The notes beneath the pieces were generated by a model. The model was not told the origin of the DNA. It did no database searches and saw nothing but the letters and a program-made list of their open reading frames with translations. This document shows, piece by piece, positions 46,538 to 57,149 of a DNA stretch of 64,000 bases (within the stretch, counting starts at the first letter, position 1; each line of letters starts with the position of its first letter). Source of the DNA: Parafilimonas terrae (GTDB lineage Bacteria > Bacteroidota > Bacteroidia > Chitinophagales > Chitinophagaceae); contig NZ_FOXQ01000016.1 in NCBI RefSeq assembly GCF_900115755.1, positions 1-64,000 on the forward strand, in the 5' to 3' direction. A program made the position numbers and the translations under genes.

Positions 46538-46795
46538 ATGAACCAAAATACAACTGCTGAAAATTCAACCAATACTGATTTGCTTCAAGAAAACGATCCT
46601 TCAAATGGAGGCTATGATAAACCTGTAAAAAAAACAAGGAATATACTTTTTGTATTAGCAGCGGTTCAACTGTTGCTCGGAACTCTTATGGCAATGCAGC
46701 AATATGGTGTTGCCCGTATTGTTTCTATGGCAATTTATATCGGCGTAGCCACGGTATTTTTCTTATTAGCATTATTGATCAAAAACAAACCATAA
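46538..46795 (+). CDS. Small membrane protein, two predicted helices
   Basis: An 85-residue protein of unknown function. Residues 1-34 are polar, rich in Asn and Asp, and two hydrophobic helices follow (about 35-52 and 60-80), ending in KNKP. There is no signal peptidase site. The gene is transcribed away from recX across a 75-bp gap. A weak hairpin follows the stop codon. Confidence 0.6.
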   Translation: MNQNTTAENSTNTDLLQENDPSNGGYDKPVKKTRNILFVLAAVQLLLGTLMAMQQYGVARIVSMAIYIGVATVFFLLALLIKNKP

Positions 46796-46903
46796 CTGCT
46801 ATAATAACAGCGCCTTCAATTTATGGCGTTTTGGTATTATAGCTATTATTATTGATCCTGCCGGTGTGCAGCAATGGAAAGATTCGCAAAAGAATAAATA
46901 ATG

Positions 46904-49594
46904 TTATTCCAGGTTTGGGCTTAGCCATTTTTCTGCTTCTTCCATGCTCATATTTTTTCTTTTTGCATAATCTTCCAACTGGTCTTTACCAATTTTTCCA
47001 AGCCCGAAATAATGACTTTGCGGATGTGCAAAGTACCAGCCGCAAACAGATGCCGGCGGATCCATGGCAAGGCTTTCCGTTAGTGTAATGCCAATATTTT
47101 CTGTAGCATTTAAAAGATTGAACAATTTTATTTTTTCAGTATGATCGGGGCAGGCCGGATAACCGGGCGCCGGGCGGATACCGTTATATTTTTCATGAAT
47201 TAATTCCTCCTTGGAAAACGTTTCATCTTTGTCATAACCCCAATATTCTTTTCTCACTTTATGATGCAGGCATTCTGCAAAAGCTTCTACCATGCGGTCT
47301 GCTAATATCTGCACCATTATTTTGTTATAATCATCATTCTCCGCTGCAAACTTTTGAATGTGTTGTCTTGCGCCTGAAATAGTAACGGCAAAGGCACCCA
47401 TGTAATCAGTAACCTCTCCTGCGTATGGGCTTACAAAATCAGCCAGTGAAAAGTTAAATTGCCCTGCGGCCTTTTTCGATTGCTGTCTTAAAAATTCAAG
47501 CTTAACTTCTCCATCTTTTGTTTGTAAGGTAACTGTGTCTTTGTTATTGCTCATTGCCGGCCAGAAACCAATTATACCATTAGCCGTGAACCAATGCTCG
47601 TCAATTATTTTCTTTAATAAAGCCTGCGCATCATTGTACAGTTTCGTAGCTTCTGTACCAAAATTTTTATCTGATAATACTGCGGGAAATTTGCCCGGCA
47701 TTTCCCAGCCAATAAAGAATGGTCCCCAGTCAATATAATCTGCAATGGTAGCAAGGTCAAAATCTTTAAACACTTTTATGCCATCAACATTAGGTTTGAC
47801 CGGTGTATAATTTTCACTGTTCAGTTGCTCTTTGTGCACAACCGCTTCTTCATAACTGATCAATACTTTATGCGCCTGTTTATTTAAAAACTGTTTGCGC
47901 AGCGCTTCATATTCCTTTTGTGTATTGTCTAATAATTCTTCTTTCTGTTTTTTATTCAGGAGATTTGTAACCACCGTTACGCTGCGTGATGCATCCAATA
48001 CGTGAACAACGCCATTATCATATTGCGGTGCAATCTTTACTGCAGTGTGCGTTCTTGATGTGGTAGCGCCGCCAATTAATAAAGGCTGCTGCATATTGCG
48101 GCGTTTCATTTCGTGCGCCACGTGCACCATTTCATCCAATGAAGGTGTTATTAATCCGCTTAAGCCTATTATATCAACGTTTTCTTTTATGGCGGTGTCT
48201 AAAATTTTATCCGCCGGAACCATCACACCCAAATCAATCACATCATATCCATTACAACCCAGCACAACGCCAACGATATTTTTACCAATATCATGCACAT
48301 CGCCCTTAACGGTTGCCATAAGAACACGGGGCGCATTGCCGTTTCCGGGCTGCGGGTTATTCTTCTTTTCTTCTTCAATGAACGGTGTTAAGTAGGCAAC
48401 ACTTTTTTTCATCACCCTTGCGCTTTTTACTACCTGCGGCAAAAACATTTTACCGCTTCCGAATAAATCACCCACAACGTTCATCCCATCCATCAGCGGG
48501 CCTTCAATTACGGTTAAAGGTTTCGGATATTTTTGTCTTGCCTCTTCGGTATCCGCTTCAATAAAATCTGTAATACCGTTTACAAGCGAATGTTTCAGCC
48601 TTTCTTCAACAGGTGTGTTGCGCCAGGCATCATCTTTCTTTTCTTCCTTTCCTTTGCGTTTAACGGTGTCTGCAAAAGCAATCAGTTTTTCAGTGGCTTC
48701 GTTATTATCATTATTGTGATTAAGAATAACATCTTCACATAGTTTTTTTAATCCAGGCTCAATTTCATCGTACACCACCAATTGCCCTGCATTTACAATG
48801 CCCATATCCATGCCTGCTTTGATGGCGTAATACAGAAATACGCTATGCATGGCTTCACGCACATGATCGTTACCGCGAAAGGAGAATGAAAGATTACTTA
48901 CACCGCCACTCACTTTTGTGAGGGGCATTTTTTGTTTAATGATGCGGGTGGCTTCTATAAAATCTACGCCGTAATTATTATGTTCTTCAAGGCCGGTTGC
49001 AATGGCAAATATATTGGGGTCGAAAATAATATCCTGCGGATCATAACCCACTTTTTCTGTAAGAATGTTGTACGCCCTTTCGCTGAAGCTTACTCTTTTT
49101 TCCAATGTATCTGCCTGGCCGTTTTCATCAAAAGCCATTACCACTACTGCTGCGCCATACATTTTACAGGTTTCGGCCTGGCGTATAAATTTTTCTTCGC
49201 CTTCTTTTAATGAAATGGAATTTACAATACACTTGCCCTGCACGCATTTTAAGCCTGCTTCAATAATCTCAAACTTTGATGAATCTATCATTATTGGAAT
49301 GCGGGCAATATCAGGCTCGCTTTGCAGCAGGTTTAAAAAAGTTGTCATTGCCTGAACGCCATCCAGCAATGCATCATCCATGTTTACATCCAATACCTGT
49401 GCGCCGTTTTCCACCTGTTGCCTTGCAACGCTTAACGCTTCTTCATATTTGTTTTCACGAACTAACCTTGCAAACTTTTTTGAACCTGTTACGTTTGTGC
49501 GTTCACCAATATTTACAAAATTTGATTCGGGCCTGATGGTCAAAGATTCCAAACCCGCGAGCCGCATGTAGGGCTTAATAATATTCTCACTCAT
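46904..49594 (-). CDS. metH: Methionine synthase, folate/cobalamin/activation half
   Basis: This 896-residue protein corresponds to the C-terminal three modules of cobalamin-dependent methionine synthase. The pterin-binding domain starts with [16 protein letters not shown] (about 25-40). The cobalamin module has the DxHxxG motif [11 protein letters not shown], with His near 435. The AdoMet reactivation domain ends the protein ([15 protein letters not shown] near 820). The homocysteine-binding module is encoded separately at 50676-51695. A DUF1016 gene sits between them, and its last 8 bp overlap this start codon (ATGAGTGA). Confidence 0.95.
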   Translation of the reverse strand: MSENIIKPYMRLAGLESLTIRPESNFVNIGERTNVTGSKKFARLVRENKYEEALSVARQQVENGAQVLDVNMDDALLDGVQAMTTFLNLLQSEPDIARIPIMIDSSKFEIIEAGLKCVQGKCIVNSISLKEGEEKFIRQAETCKMYGAAVVVMAFDENGQADTLEKRVSFSERAYNILTEKVGYDPQDIIFDPNIFAIATGLEEHNNYGVDFIEATRIIKQKMPLTKVSGGVSNLSFSFRGNDHVREAMHSVFLYYAIKAGMDMGIVNAGQLVVYDEIEPGLKKLCEDVILNHNNDNNEATEKLIAFADTVKRKGKEEKKDDAWRNTPVEERLKHSLVNGITDFIEADTEEARQKYPKPLTVIEGPLMDGMNVVGDLFGSGKMFLPQVVKSARVMKKSVAYLTPFIEEEKKNNPQPGNGNAPRVLMATVKGDVHDIGKNIVGVVLGCNGYDVIDLGVMVPADKILDTAIKENVDIIGLSGLITPSLDEMVHVAHEMKRRNMQQPLLIGGATTSRTHTAVKIAPQYDNGVVHVLDASRSVTVVTNLLNKKQKEELLDNTQKEYEALRKQFLNKQAHKVLISYEEAVVHKEQLNSENYTPVKPNVDGIKVFKDFDLATIADYIDWGPFFIGWEMPGKFPAVLSDKNFGTEATKLYNDAQALLKKIIDEHWFTANGIIGFWPAMSNNKDTVTLQTKDGEVKLEFLRQQSKKAAGQFNFSLADFVSPYAGEVTDYMGAFAVTISGARQHIQKFAAENDDYNKIMVQILADRMVEAFAECLHHKVRKEYWGYDKDETFSKEELIHEKYNGIRPAPGYPACPDHTEKIKLFNLLNATENIGITLTESLAMDPPASVCGWYFAHPQSHYFGLGKIGKDQLEDYAKRKNMSMEEAEKWLSPNLE

Positions 49595-50672
49595 GCAATG
49601 TTATTTTATATTCTACTTCAGATTCCATTAATTGCTGAAGCTCCTTTTTGTCTGGTAAATAGATCTTGTATTTACTTGTAAAAATTTGATTGTTGTTTTT
49701 GGGTAACGTGTATTTTACTATACTTTCTTTTTTGTTCTTACAAAGAATAATTCCGATTGTTTTGTTTTCTGTAGCTTCTTTTATTTCTTTATCGAAATAG
49801 TTTACATACATCTGCATTTGCCCGATGTCTGCATGTTTTAATTCCCCAATTTTAAGATCGATCAAAATAAAGCATCTTAATATACGATGATAGAAAACAA
49901 GATCGATGTGATAATGATCTTCCTCAAGTGTTATTCTGTATTGCCTTCCAACAAAAAGAAAGCCTTTTCCGAGCTCTTTTAAAAAGTCTTCGAGCTTTGA
50001 TATAATGGCTGTTTCAAACTCGCTTTCGCTGTAAGATTCATGTTCTGCTAACGAAAGAAATTCTAAAATGTAAGGATCTTTAATTGCATCACTCGCAGAT
50101 TTTATTACTTGCCCCTTTAAACTAAGTTCTTTTACTTTCTTTTTATTTCTGCTTAAAGCAAGCCTTTCATATAATGCACTGTCGTATTGTCTTTTTAGTT
50201 CTCTTAAACTCCAGCCTTCATTTATAGATTCTATTTCATAGAATTTTCTTTCTTGTTCGTTTTCTATACGCATTAAGAAAATATAGTGCGACCAACTTAA
50301 TTTAAAAGTAGAAGTGGAAGATTTCCGAGACACTGTCTCGGATTTTGAAGCATTTGATAAACCCGGAACCAATTTCCGAGACACTGTCTCGGAAATTGAG
50401 TATACAAGATAAAACCTGCGCATATACTCAAGATTATCTACAGAAAAACCACGGCCAAATATTGCAGTTAATTTCTTTGATAAAGAGGGTAAAGTTTTGT
50501 TTGCATACGTAGCCCTGGATTTTCCCTGCTGTTCATATTCTACTATTAGTTTCCCAATGTTATAATAGGTTTCAACAAGGGCAGTATTTATTGATTGCAG
50601 AACATGCTCTCTTGAAGCCTCAATAAGAATTTTTATATTCTTGAAAAGGGATTGGGAATTTATGATAGCCAT
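49587..50672 (-). CDS. DUF1016/YhcG-type PD-(D/E)XK nuclease domain protein
   Basis: A 361-residue protein. The helical DUF1016 N-terminal domain (about 5-175) includes [20 protein letters not shown] and [20 protein letters not shown]. The C-terminal nuclease-fold domain (about 195-345) has [20 protein letters not shown], giving a D...D-x-K core where many relatives have E-x-K. Residues about 95-117 hold two copies of SETVSRK, encoded by palindromes. The gene starts 3 bp after the first metH part and overlaps the second by 8 bp, so it is inserted precisely between two halves of one enzyme. Its role is unknown; relatives are often linked to mobile or defence loci. Confidence 0.9.
   Translation of the reverse strand: MAIINSQSLFKNIKILIEASREHVLQSINTALVETYYNIGKLIVEYEQQGKSRATYANKTLPSLSKKLTAIFGRGFSVDNLEYMRRFYLVYSISETVSRKLVPGLSNASKSETVSRKSSTSTFKLSWSHYIFLMRIENEQERKFYEIESINEGWSLRELKRQYDSALYERLALSRNKKKVKELSLKGQVIKSASDAIKDPYILEFLSLAEHESYSESEFETAIISKLEDFLKELGKGFLFVGRQYRITLEEDHYHIDLVFYHRILRCFILIDLKIGELKHADIGQMQMYVNYFDKEIKEATENKTIGIILCKNKKESIVKYTLPKNNNQIFTSKYKIYLPDKKELQQLMESEVEYKITLHE
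50324..50398. repeat. Two in-frame palindromes inside the DUF1016 gene
   Basis: The core CCGAGACACTGTCTCGG occurs twice, at 50325-50341 and 50376-50392. The first palindrome has 9-bp perfect arms (50324-50342) and the second 14-bp perfect arms (50370-50398), each around a single C. Centres are 51 bp apart, which keeps the frame, and both copies encode SETVSR. Confidence 0.9.
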
Positions 50673-50675
50673 ATA

Positions 50676-51695
50676 TTAAGCATAAATATTTTCAACAACA
50701 GGCAATGTTCTGGGCTGAATTTTTTTTACGTGCTCTGCTATTGATCGTATATGGTCGGGTGTTGTACCGCAACAACCGCCAACAATATTTACAAATCCTT
50801 CTTTTGCCCAGTCTTCAATAAAGCAGGCCGTTTCTTCGGGCTGTTCATCATATTCTCCCATGGCGTTTGGCAAACCTGCATTCGGATAGGCAGAAACATA
50901 ACAGGAAGCCAGTTGGGATAACTCTTCAATGTGTGACCGCATTTCTTTTGCGCCCAATGCACAATTTAAACCGACGCTTAACGGCTTTGCATGCGCAACG
51001 GAATTATAAAATGCTTCCAGCGTTTGCCCGCTTAAAGTTCTGCCGCTGGCATCAGTTATAGTGCCGCTGATCATGATTGGTAATGATGCTTTCTTCTCAT
51101 CTCTGAAATATTTTTTAATAGCAAATATTGCTGCCTTTGCATTCAAAGTATCAAAAATGGTTTCAATTAAGAGCAGGTCAACACCGCCTTCTGCCAAACC
51201 TTTTACCTGCTCATAATAAGCCTCCACGGCTTCATCGAAAGTTAAGGCGCGGAAACCTGGATTATTTACATCGGGAGAAAGCGATAATGTTTTATTCATG
51301 GGCCCTATGGCGCCGGCAACAAAGCGGTTGACGGTTGGCGGTTGAGAGCTGGCCGAAAATTCTTCAACGGCTTCCCTCGCAATTTTTGCGGCTTCAAAAT
51401 TTATTTCATAAGCCAATGATTGCATATTATAATCTGCAAGTGAAACCCGTTGTGCATTGAACGTGTTTGTTTCAATAATGTCTGCACCGGCTTCAAGGTA
51501 TTCTTTATGGATGGCTTTAATAATTTGCGGCTGCGTTAAACAAAGCAGATCATTATTGCCTTTTATGTCCGAACCCCAGTCTTTAAAACGTTCGCCGCGG
51601 TAATCTGTTTCTGATAATTTATAACGCTGTATCATAGTGCCCATGGCGCCATCAATTATTAAGATGCGTTGATTTAAAAGTTCTTTAATGTTCAT
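50676..51695 (-). CDS. metH: Methionine synthase, homocysteine-binding half
   Basis: The protein has 339 residues from ATG at 51695 ([20 protein letters not shown]); a longer in-frame start at 51746 lies inside a repeat element. This is the zinc-dependent homocysteine S-methyltransferase module. Zinc ligands are seen as Cys in [11 protein letters not shown] and the pair in [12 protein letters not shown] (about 306-317). It would act together with the separately encoded cobalamin part. A DUF1016 gene follows 3 bp downstream. Confidence 0.94.
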   Translation of the reverse strand: MNIKELLNQRILIIDGAMGTMIQRYKLSETDYRGERFKDWGSDIKGNNDLLCLTQPQIIKAIHKEYLEAGADIIETNTFNAQRVSLADYNMQSLAYEINFEAAKIAREAVEEFSASSQPPTVNRFVAGAIGPMNKTLSLSPDVNNPGFRALTFDEAVEAYYEQVKGLAEGGVDLLLIETIFDTLNAKAAIFAIKKYFRDEKKASLPIMISGTITDASGRTLSGQTLEAFYNSVAHAKPLSVGLNCALGAKEMRSHIEELSQLASCYVSAYPNAGLPNAMGEYDEQPEETACFIEDWAKEGFVNIVGGCCGTTPDHIRSIAEHVKKIQPRTLPVVENIYA

Positions 51696-51702
51696 ACAGG
51701 AT

Positions 51703-51800
51703 GATTTGAAATTGAAACCACAGATGCCATTAGCACTGCAGTACAAGGGAGTGACACAACGAAACTCAACCGGAGTTCATTGGCCGGCAACCAAAAAATA
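51703..51800. repeat. Degenerate intergenic element, copy B
   Basis: Contains ATTTGAAATTGAAACCACAG, ATGCCAT, TGCAG, GTGACACAAC and ATTGGCCGGCAACC-AAAAAATA, in the same order as copy A at 44636-44731. It lies just upstream of the metH start, on the opposite strand sense. I looked for a SAM or cobalamin riboswitch here but could not support one. The rest of 51800-52045 shows no gene. Confidence 0.45.
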
Positions 51801-52045
51801 ATCTGAATTATAAACGTAGGGAAACTTAATAGTGAAGTTTGTGCGTTTATTAGTTCTGAATTTTTAAGGCCGAACAATAAACAAATCCGCCTTGTGGTGC
51901 AAAAGTAATCAAGAAATTATTATAAACAAACTGGTGAAATTTTGTTAAAGAATTGTGGCTAAATTTTTAACATGTATAGAACATTATACAAGAATTATTT
52001 TAAGACTTTTGTAAGCATTCCAAGCAACGTAAGTACACACGCAGC

Positions 52046-52987
52046 ATGATGAGAAAATGGTTTCTTGCATTCCTCATATTGTTTATTGAGTTTAATTTAA
52101 AAGCGCAGGATCCTACAATAACGATTCTTAAAACCGAAGCAGGCCGCACTATTAAAAAGGATGTGCCTGATACACTTAAGAAGAAATGGATAAAAGGCGG
52201 CATGTTTAATTTAAACGTGGCGCAAAGTGCTTTAAAAGACTGGGCCGCAGGCGGTGATAATTTCTCCGTGACCATGAATATGTATGCTAATGCCCATGCC
52301 TTTTATAAAAAAAATAAGGTAACCTGGGATAATAATCTTGATATAAATATCGGCTACATTCATACAACCACTTTAGGCACACGTAAAAGTGATGACCGGC
52401 TTGATTTTTTATCAAAGCTTGGATATTACCTGGGTTCTAAAGTTTCTGTTACGGGCTTATTTAGTTTGCGAACGCAGTTTTTTGACGGATATACTTATGC
52501 AAACCCCGAGTATCCTGTGTTTTCTTCAACTGCATTTTCGCCAGGCTATGTTTTATTTAGCCCGGGGTTTGATTATAAGCCGGTAAAAAACCTGTCTATA
52601 TTCGTTTCGCCCGTATCATCAAGATGGATTGTAATGCTGAACCCAACACTTTCAAAAATTGGAGCTTACGGCGTTGACAGCGGCAAGCATTTTTTAAGCC
52701 AGGTGGGTGCTTTTGGAACAATTATTTTCAACAGCAATTTCACTAAAACTATAACCTATAATTCAAGGATAGACCTGTTTTCAAATTATGAGCACAACCC
52801 TTTTAATGTGGATGTATATATGACGAATTTATTTGCAGCCAAGTTCAGTAAAAAATTTGCAGTAACGTGGAATGTGGATATGATATATGATGACGATGTA
52901 CGCGTATTCGGCCCCAAAGCAAATTCGCCGCGATTGCAGTTAAAATCAGTTATTGGCATTGGTGTTTTAATAAAGGTAGGAACATAG
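52046..52987 (+). CDS. DUF3078 outer-membrane-type protein
   Basis: A 313-residue exported protein with a signal peptide (about 1-20, FLIFIEFNLKAQ-like). It has the DUF3078 barrel pattern: WIKGGMFNLNVAQSALKDWA (about 48-67), the Gly-Gly-Asp turn AGGDNFS, then regular strands such as VTWDNNLDINIGYIHTTTLG and KNLSIFVSPVSSRW. Such proteins are specific to Bacteroidota and of unknown function. The gene stands alone and faces the met8 gene. Confidence 0.85.
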   Translation: MMRKWFLAFLILFIEFNLKAQDPTITILKTEAGRTIKKDVPDTLKKKWIKGGMFNLNVAQSALKDWAAGGDNFSVTMNMYANAHAFYKKNKVTWDNNLDINIGYIHTTTLGTRKSDDRLDFLSKLGYYLGSKVSVTGLFSLRTQFFDGYTYANPEYPVFSSTAFSPGYVLFSPGFDYKPVKNLSIFVSPVSSRWIVMLNPTLSKIGAYGVDSGKHFLSQVGAFGTIIFNSNFTKTITYNSRIDLFSNYEHNPFNVDVYMTNLFAAKFSKKFAVTWNVDMIYDDDVRVFGPKANSPRLQLKSVIGIGVLIKVGT

Positions 52988-53005
52988 CAGCGCTGCATTT
53001 ATTAC

Positions 53006-53605
53006 TCATATAGTCTGCTCATTGTCTTCAACCAGTGATGCCGTAATTTCATTCAATTTCTTTATTCTTTCCTTTAGCCCGCTTTGAATATTGTTTCTTA
53101 TTGTATTAAGATTGTTGGTAAGGCTTTCAATTTCTTCGGGCAGTACTTCGTTAAAAAACTCCTTTAACCTTCTTGCCAGTGTGGGCGATTTGCCATTGGT
53201 TGAAATGGCAATTTTTACATCGCCTTTGGTGACAACAGAACCCAGATAAAAATCGCACAGCGAAGGCTTGTCAGCGGCATTCAGCAACTTGCCTTTTTGT
53301 TTTGCATCTTTTCTTATACGTTCTGCCAGATCAATATCATTTACTGCCGCTATAATTAAATCGCTGTTATCTAATAATTCAGGATGATACGATGTTTGTA
53401 TTAGCTGCACATGCTTATGTTTGAAAGCAAGTTCACGTACTCCTTTTTTAATAAAACTGGCAGCCACAGTAACATTCGCTGCGGGTGAATTATGTAAAAC
53501 GGTATTGAGTTTTTCATAGCCAATTTCTCCGGCGCCTATTATAAGCACGCGCAATTCTTCAAGCTTGAAGAATACCGGGAAGAGATTGTTTTTATCAGCG
53601 CTCAT
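53006..53605 (-). CDS. Precorrin-2 dehydrogenase/sirohydrochlorin ferrochelatase-like (siroheme synthase N-terminal type)
   Basis: A 199-residue protein equivalent to Met8 or the CysG N-terminal domain, which oxidises precorrin-2 and inserts iron to make siroheme. The NAD-binding loop is VLIIGAGEIGYEKL (about 19-32). The family block KPSLCDFYLGSVVTKGDVKIAISTNGKSP (split as CDFYLGSVV and KIAISTNGKSPTLARRLKEF) follows at about 100-130. It is the last gene of the cobA-cysJ-cysI series, 120 bp after cysI, which needs the siroheme. Confidence 0.9.
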   Translation of the reverse strand: MSADKNNLFPVFFKLEELRVLIIGAGEIGYEKLNTVLHNSPAANVTVAASFIKKGVRELAFKHKHVQLIQTSYHPELLDNSDLIIAAVNDIDLAERIRKDAKQKGKLLNAADKPSLCDFYLGSVVTKGDVKIAISTNGKSPTLARRLKEFFNEVLPEEIESLTNNLNTIRNNIQSGLKERIKKLNEITASLVEDNEQTI

Positions 53606-53725
53606 AAATATTCTTTTATTCTTTTAAAAAAAATTGAGCCAGGCCGACGAGAAAGAACCTGCAAAAAAATTGTTTGAAAATTGTAAGCGGTTCCTGCATT
53701 CGCCGGCTGGCGCCGGAATAAGTTG

Positions 53726-55375
53726 TTACACAATCTTTTTTCTTATTACGTAATCCCCGAAAGATTCATTGAGGTTTTTGTTGGCAGAAAAATCTTTAAG
53801 CAATGCATCGAGCGTACTTAATATTTCCGGCTCTTCAAGGTTTTCTTTGTACAATTTGTTTAAACGTTTGCCAAGTGCATCAGCACCGAGATAAATATTA
53901 TACCTGCCCAATGCGGTGCCTACAAAACCAATTTCCGCAGCATAAGGCCTGCCGCAGCCATTGGGGCAACCCGTCATGCGCACATGCAATTCTTCGTTGT
54001 TTAAATTATACCTGTCAAGAATATCTTCAATTTTATCTATTAATGAAGGCAGGTAGCGCTGCGCTTCTGCAAATGCAAGCGGGCAGGTGTTTAAAGCCAC
54101 GCAGGCAATGGCATTGCGCCTTACGGGCGAAGCATTTTGTGTGGCCTGTATCACGCCATATTGCTGCAGTATATTTTCAATTTCATCTTTGTCTTCAGGT
54201 TTTATATCGCTTATAATTAAGTTTTGATTGCAGGTAAACCTGAATTGTGTTTTACCCGTCTTTGCTATCTCGTAGAATGCTTTTTTAAACTGCACCTTAT
54301 CGCCATCATATACCCTGCCGGTTTCAATAAAGGCAGTGTAATAATAAAGCCCTTCATGATTTTTATGCCAGCCATATTCATCGTGGCGTATGGTTAACGC
54401 ATATTCTTTTTCGGGCTCGAATGGTATGCCGCTTCTTGTTTCCACTTCTTTCTTAAATACATCAACGCCCATGCGGTCAATGGTATATTTAAGACGTGCC
54501 AGTTTCCTGTCGCTCCTGTTGCCAAAATCTCTTTGGGTTGTCGCTATTTCATAAACCACTTTAAACAAGTCGTCTTTTTTTACATAGCCCAGCATGGAAG
54601 CAAGTCTTGGATACGTTTCAGCATTACCATGTGTGGCGCCCATGCCGCCGCCTGCGCTTACATTAAAACCCACCAGTTCGTTGTTTTCTACAATAGCAAT
54701 AAGGCCTACATCGTTTGTAAAAACATCCACATCATTATAAGGCGGAATGGCAATAGCTATTTTAAATTTGCGCGGAAAATACCTGTCCTGGTATAATTCA
54801 TCTTTTTCAAGTTCAGGAGAAATTTTTTCTTCATCAAGCCATATTTCATAATAACCATGTGTTTTGGGCAATAACAGCTTACTCAGCTTTCCGGCATAAG
54901 AAAATATTTCTTCATATACAGCGCTGAAACGCGGATGAGCGCTTGCAATAACATTGCGGTTTACATCGCCGCAGGCTGCAATGCTGTCGAGCTTAACGGT
55001 ATTAAAATCTTTTATGGTGGGTTTAATGTGATGTTTTAAAATGCCATGCAACTGCACCGTTTGCCTTGTTGTAATTTTTATAACACCGGTTGTATAGCTA
55101 TTGGTTACTTCATGTAAAGCAATCCATTGTTTTGCTGAAAGCAGGCCGCCCGGCAAGCGTAAGCGGATCATATAAGAATATAAGCGCTCTAATTTTTTCT
55201 CAGCGCGTTCATCCCTGCGGTCACGGTCATCCTGCATATACATGCCGTGAAATTTTATAAGCGCCCTGTCGCTTTCGCGTATAGCGCCTGTATGTTCATC
55301 CAATAAACTTTCTTTTAAAGAGCCGCGCAGGCCTTTACTTTCTTTTTTGATTTTTTCTACTACTGATTCTGACAT
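53726..55375 (-). CDS. cysI: Sulfite reductase hemoprotein subunit
   Basis: The protein has 549 residues and reduces sulfite to sulfide with a siroheme and a 4Fe-4S cluster. The cluster ligands are visible in CVALNTCPLAF (about 424-434) and GCPNGCGRP (about 465-473). Two ferredoxin-like sulfite/nitrite reductase half-domains are present, the first with GVIKITTRQTVQLHGI. Electrons would come from the flavoprotein encoded just upstream. It gives sulfide for cysteine synthesis. Confidence 0.94.
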   Translation of the reverse strand: MSESVVEKIKKESKGLRGSLKESLLDEHTGAIRESDRALIKFHGMYMQDDRDRRDERAEKKLERLYSYMIRLRLPGGLLSAKQWIALHEVTNSYTTGVIKITTRQTVQLHGILKHHIKPTIKDFNTVKLDSIAACGDVNRNVIASAHPRFSAVYEEIFSYAGKLSKLLLPKTHGYYEIWLDEEKISPELEKDELYQDRYFPRKFKIAIAIPPYNDVDVFTNDVGLIAIVENNELVGFNVSAGGGMGATHGNAETYPRLASMLGYVKKDDLFKVVYEIATTQRDFGNRSDRKLARLKYTIDRMGVDVFKKEVETRSGIPFEPEKEYALTIRHDEYGWHKNHEGLYYYTAFIETGRVYDGDKVQFKKAFYEIAKTGKTQFRFTCNQNLIISDIKPEDKDEIENILQQYGVIQATQNASPVRRNAIACVALNTCPLAFAEAQRYLPSLIDKIEDILDRYNLNNEELHVRMTGCPNGCGRPYAAEIGFVGTALGRYNIYLGADALGKRLNKLYKENLEEPEILSTLDALLKDFSANKNLNESFGDYVIRKKIV

Positions 55376-55442
55376 TAGTGGTATGAGTTATGTTAACCGG
55401 TTAAATTTTTTAATGTAAGTCGTATGTAAAAAACGGGCTGCT

Positions 55443-57149
55443 TTAATACACGTCTTTTGCAAATCTTCCTTCATCTTCCAGCCTGTTTAAATAGCCTGCT
55501 GCCTGTTCTTCATTAATGTTTGCTTCCTGGCTGATAATATTAATTAATGTTGCTTCAACATCTTTAGCCATTGTGTCTTTGCAGCCGCAGATATAAATGT
55601 ATGCGCCGCTTTCAATCCAGTTAAACAATTCTTTTGATTGCTGCTGCATGCGGTGCTGCACATATATTTTTTCTTTCTGATCTCTTGAAAAAGCTGTGTT
55701 TAACCTGGTAAGCAAACCGGAGTCGAATAAAGAAAGCAACTCGCTCTGGTATAAGAAGTCTTTATGAAAATGCTGATCGCCAAAGAACAGCCAGTTTCTT
55801 CCCGGTGCGCTTTCATCATCCCTGTGAAAAAGAAATGAGCGGAATGGTGCAATGCCTGTTCCGGGCCCGATCATAATTACATCTTTATCTTGCAGCGGCA
55901 GGCGGAAGTTATCATTTGAGTTGATATAAAACGTTACTTCATCGCCTTCATTCAAGCCTGCAAAATGACTGCTGCAAAAGCCATATTTTTCTTTATCATT
56001 CACCCAAAATTTATTGCGGCCAACGGTAATATGGATTTCATTATTGCCATGCGCATACGGCGATGATGAAATAGAATATAATCTTGGCGTAATAGGCTCG
56101 AGGATAGCAATGAAATCTTCGAGTAAAATATTTTTCGTTAAAGGATAAAGCGCCAAAATATTTTTAAGATCAAGCCTTATCAATGGTAATTCTGATTCAA
56201 TAAGCTTTGCATATTTTTCTATAATGCGAACAGGCAGGTGCAGGATGTTTACCTTGGTCTTAAACAAATCAAGCAGCGTGAATTGCTCATCTTTATATGT
56301 TACTGTTTTGTTTTTATCTGCTGAAAGCAGGGATAGTATTTCCTGCACGTCCTCATCAGTGTTTACAGGCACAATACCCAAAGAATCGCCGGGCAAATAA
56401 TAAATGGCTTCTTCTGTGCCAATTTCAATATGGAATGTTTCTTTTAATGAGCCTTTATCATTCAGGTTGATGTGCGATTGTACTACACCTTTATAAAAAT
56501 GCTTTCCGTTTTTTGCCTGTTTGGGCTGCGGTTTTGGCGCCAGCAAATTAGCCGTTGTGGGAAGATGATTTACGATATTACTTATCCATGCTTCGGAAAC
56601 AGGATAAAAATCAAGATCTGATTTTTCAAGCGGCAAAAGCCTTATGGCGCCTAGTTCATCAAGGCGTGTATCCACATCTTCACCTGCTTTGCAAAACAAT
56701 GGGTATGAGCTATCTCCCAGCGCAAGCACCGCATATTTTAAATTAGAAAGGTCATGCTGTTTTGCATACAGATGGTCGTAGAATTTTTTAGCTGCAGATG
56801 GTGTTTCACCATCGCCATGTGTGCTCATTACAACATACAGCGTGCTTTCTTTTTGCAGGTTGGCAACATTGTATTGATCCAATGCTTTAAGCGTTACTTT
56901 ATGCTGCTTGCTTTTTAAAACCGATGCAAGCTTTGCAGCTATTTTTTTCGAGTTGCCTGTTTCTGTTCCATATACTACTGTAATAACCAGCTTTTCTGTT
57001 GATGCAACAATCTCAGGTTGTGCCGGTGGCGTTGCCGTTGTATTTTTATCTGACACGCCTGCCAGGTAGCCGCTCATCCAGATTATTTCATCCCTTGATG
57101 AATCCTGGATAAAATCTTTAAATGATTTGAATTTTTGTTCAGTCAACAT
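55443..57149 (-). CDS. cysJ: Sulfite reductase flavoprotein subunit
   Basis: A 568-residue diflavin reductase from ATG at 57149; a longer start at 57176 is possible. A flavodoxin domain (about 55-190, VVYGTETGNSKKIA and ALGDSSYPLFCKAG) is followed by an FAD domain (RLYSISSSPYAHG) and an NADPH domain (GPGTGIAPFRSFLFHR). It ends with the aromatic FAKDVY typical of this group. It passes electrons from NADPH to CysI. Its start overlaps the cobA end by 11 bp, which suggests coupled translation. Confidence 0.94.
   Translation of the reverse strand: MLTEQKFKSFKDFIQDSSRDEIIWMSGYLAGVSDKNTTATPPAQPEIVASTEKLVITVVYGTETGNSKKIAAKLASVLKSKQHKVTLKALDQYNVANLQKESTLYVVMSTHGDGETPSAAKKFYDHLYAKQHDLSNLKYAVLALGDSSYPLFCKAGEDVDTRLDELGAIRLLPLEKSDLDFYPVSEAWISNIVNHLPTTANLLAPKPQPKQAKNGKHFYKGVVQSHINLNDKGSLKETFHIEIGTEEAIYYLPGDSLGIVPVNTDEDVQEILSLLSADKNKTVTYKDEQFTLLDLFKTKVNILHLPVRIIEKYAKLIESELPLIRLDLKNILALYPLTKNILLEDFIAILEPITPRLYSISSSPYAHGNNEIHITVGRNKFWVNDKEKYGFCSSHFAGLNEGDEVTFYINSNDNFRLPLQDKDVIMIGPGTGIAPFRSFLFHRDDESAPGRNWLFFGDQHFHKDFLYQSELLSLFDSGLLTRLNTAFSRDQKEKIYVQHRMQQQSKELFNWIESGAYIYICGCKDTMAKDVEATLINIISQEANINEEQAAGYLNRLEDEGRFAKDVY

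Noticed and set aside
46796-46870. Terminator after the small membrane protein gene
   Set aside because: AGCGCC and GGCGTT could pair, but the stem is only about five base pairs and the loop is long, so I do not list it.
51696-52045. SAM or cobalamin riboswitch upstream of metH
   Set aside because: GGCCGGCAACC resembles part of a SAM-I core, but it is on the wrong strand for metH, other core elements and the B12 box are missing, and a similar element occurs at 44636-44731 beside an unrelated gene.
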